Source of the DNA: Bacteroidales bacterium
GTDB taxonomy: Bacteria > Bacteroidota > Bacteroidia > Bacteroidales > PUMT01
Direction: 5' to 3'
DNA: 7,120 bases
Assembly: GCA_007132365.1 (NCBI GenBank)
Contig: SLOS01000332.1
Location: 1 to 7,120, forward strand
Under the pieces are notes generated by a model. It was not told the DNA's origin and searched no databases. It was given only the letters and a program-made list of their open reading frames with translations. Position 1 is the first letter of the stretch. The number at the start of each line of letters is the position of its first letter. Of this stretch, positions 5,987-7,120 are shown one piece after another. Position numbers and translations under genes: made by a program.

Positions 5987-6499
5987 ATGGAACTTTTTCC
6001 AAAAAAGCTTGTTTCCATTCATCTGATTGATGAAAACTTCCTTTTTACAGATGACCTGAGGGAAAAATACTCATGGGAACAAAGGTATCATTTGCACTTT
6101 TACCCCTCTGCGGAGAGATTTTTTTCTGACATTAACGGTAAACCTCTAATATTCAATAGAAATCATATTCTTATTCTCGCACTGAATCTTGCAAAGCCAG
6201 ATCAGCAGACAGCGGCTGAACTTATCAAAAAATGTATTAATCTGATACCCGGTGCTGATATTATTAATATCTGTCATGAAAAGGAGTTGGGACAGGGGGT
6301 TTGCTTCCGGCGTGACGGAAATGTTATAAATATCGTCAATAATGAAAATACAGTGTTACGGATTGATAATGCCATAAAATGGATTCTTGCAAAAATCAAT
6401 CTTGACAACAAGCAAAGAATCTATAAATTCACCTTATACTTCTTTCTGGTTTCGGTTATTGTTTCAGCAGCAGTTTATATCCTGTTTCTGCAGCGTTAA
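5987..6499 (+). CDS. Tail-anchored degenerate receiver (pseudo-receiver) protein
   Basis: This 170-residue protein looks like a response-regulator receiver domain that has lost its phosphorylation chemistry and gained a membrane anchor. Residues 9-137 align by eye with a receiver. VSIHLIDEN (9-17) is the first strand with its acidic pair D15-E16, YHLHFYPSAERFFSDI (34-49) fits the second strand and helix, and HILILALNL (60-68) matches the usual LIILDxxLP with the phospho-acceptor Asp replaced by A65. ADIINICHEK (90-99) is the fourth strand, with C96 where Thr/Ser is expected. NVINIVNNENTVLRIDNAIKWIL (112-134, abbreviated) has N118 in place of the conserved Lys. Residues 148-167 form a single membrane helix preceded by K142, R144 and K147, so the receiver part should face the cytoplasm. 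The phosphorylation role is unlikely; protein-protein interaction is the natural guess. There is no output domain. The receiver reading is by eye only. Confidence 0.72.
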   Translation: MELFPKKLVSIHLIDENFLFTDDLREKYSWEQRYHLHFYPSAERFFSDINGKPLIFNRNHILILALNLAKPDQQTAAELIKKCINLIPGADIINICHEKELGQGVCFRRDGNVINIVNNENTVLRIDNAIKWILAKINLDNKQRIYKFTLYFFLVSVIVSAAVYILFLQR

Positions 6500-6656
6500 A
6501 TAATCCGATTCGGCCCTTACCACCATCAGCAGCAGGTAACTTATTCAGAATTGCGTTGGAATTAGTGACGATTTGTCATGTGTAAGTTTTGGCACAGGCT
6601 TTGAAAATAGGGTAGAGGTTTTAAAAAGATGTGTTTAACTTAAAATACCACAAGAT
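6500..6656. promoter_or_regulatory. Leader and probable promoter region of htpG
   Basis: These 157 bases contain no coding frame I can support. A small palindrome TGAC-gattt-GTCA lies at 6566-6578. TAAGTTTT at 6583-6590 differs from the -7 consensus by one base, with a TTG (6556-6558) 24 bases upstream, which is too far for a standard promoter. The palindrome next to it could be a regulatory site for a chaperone gene. No CIRCE element is visible. No clear terminator follows the gene upstream. Confidence 0.35.
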
Positions 6657-7120
6657 ATGCAAAAGGGTAAGATTGATGTAAAAACCGAGAACATTTTTCC
6701 AATTATTAAAAAGTTCCTCTACTCAGATCATGAGATATTCCTCAGAGAGCTTATTTCAAATGCAATAGATGCCACCAGGAAACTCAAAACTCTTTCATCA
6801 GTTGGTGAATACAAGGGTGAGCCTGGGGATTTGACCATTCATGTAAAAAATGATAAAAAGAAAAAGACACTTACCGTATCCGACAGGGGTGTCGGAATGA
6901 CAGCAGATGAAATTAAAAAATATATTAACCAGATTGCATTTTCAAGTGCTGAGGATTTTCTGGAGCGCTACAAAGATAAAGTTGATGCTATTATCGGCCA
7001 TTTTGGTCTAGGCTTCTACTCATCATTCATGGTGGCTGAAAAGGTTGAGATTTATACAAAGTCATACCAGGAAAATGCGCAGGCTGTTAAATGGACATGC
7101 GACGGAAGTCCCCGCTACAC
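6657..7120 (+). CDS. htpG: Molecular chaperone HtpG (Hsp90), 5' part
   Basis: This is the N-terminal ATPase domain of bacterial Hsp90, an ATP-driven dimeric chaperone of the cytoplasm. The frame begins at the ATG at 6657 and runs off the window after 154 codons. GHKL-fold motifs are in place: FLRELISNAIDA (28-39), with catalytic E31 and Mg-binding N35; SDRGVGM (75-81), with D76 contacting adenine; and GHFGLGFYS (114-122), the glycine-rich lid hinge. The start MQKGKIDVKTENIFPIIKKF is normal for Bacteroidetes HtpG, so the start is firm. It looks intact as far as it is visible. The gene appears to have its own promoter region. Confidence 0.96.
   Translation, partial: MQKGKIDVKTENIFPIIKKFLYSDHEIFLRELISNAIDATRKLKTLSSVGEYKGEPGDLTIHVKNDKKKKTLTVSDRGVGMTADEIKKYINQIAFSSAEDFLERYKDKVDAIIGHFGLGFYSSFMVAEKVEIYTKSYQENAQAVKWTCDGSPRY

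Noticed and set aside
5806..6030. Plus-strand frame of 74 codons overlapping the end of the secreted protein and the start of the pseudo-receiver.
   Set aside because: It overlaps two better supported genes in another frame and has no recognisable sequence. I also considered a frameshift joining the two genes, but each has a sensible start and end.

Overview
The window looks like chromosomal DNA from a member of the Bacteroidetes, probably order Bacteroidales or a relative. Several signs agree. Start codons lack Shine-Dalgarno sequences and sit behind A/T-rich leaders. A textbook Bacteroidetes promoter (TTTG, 19 bases, TATATTTG) precedes the HU gene. The tRNA genes do not encode CCA. The HtpG, LytTR regulator and DUF6132-type proteins have the flavour of that phylum. 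I see no transposase, phage gene, CRISPR array or integration site, so this appears to be an ordinary housekeeping region with some poorly characterised genes.

Layout. Bases 1-1016 hold the 3' part of an MsbA-like ABC exporter (+). Bases 1039-1320 hold two tandem serine tRNA genes on the minus strand, anticodons UGA then CGA, each followed by a hairpin. Bases 1309-1601 carry the tRNA promoter, a long imperfect hairpin of unknown role, and the HU promoter. HU (1602-1874) ends at a clear intrinsic terminator and is followed by a TrmH-type tRNA ribose methyltransferase (1977-2660). A 300-base AT-rich gap with small GC-rich hairpin elements precedes a LytTR response regulator (2961-3668). A class III PLP aminotransferase (3685-4869) follows 16 bases later, probably as an operon. 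A small DUF6132-like membrane protein (4885-5076, minus) converges on it. Divergent from that are a secreted protein of unknown function (5103-5939) and a 170-residue protein (5987-6499). The start of htpG (6657 to the window end) closes the window.

How the genes relate. Most are unrelated housekeeping functions: lipid or drug export, tRNA, nucleoid, tRNA modification, chaperone. The two points of most interest are the LytTR regulator, which has no kinase beside it in the window but sits tightly against an aminotransferase, and the 170-residue protein. I read the latter as a degenerate receiver domain (phospho-acceptor Asp replaced by Ala, conserved Lys replaced by Asn) with one C-terminal membrane helix, a tail-anchored pseudo-receiver. 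It is placed directly downstream of a predicted secreted protein. The functional links are inference.
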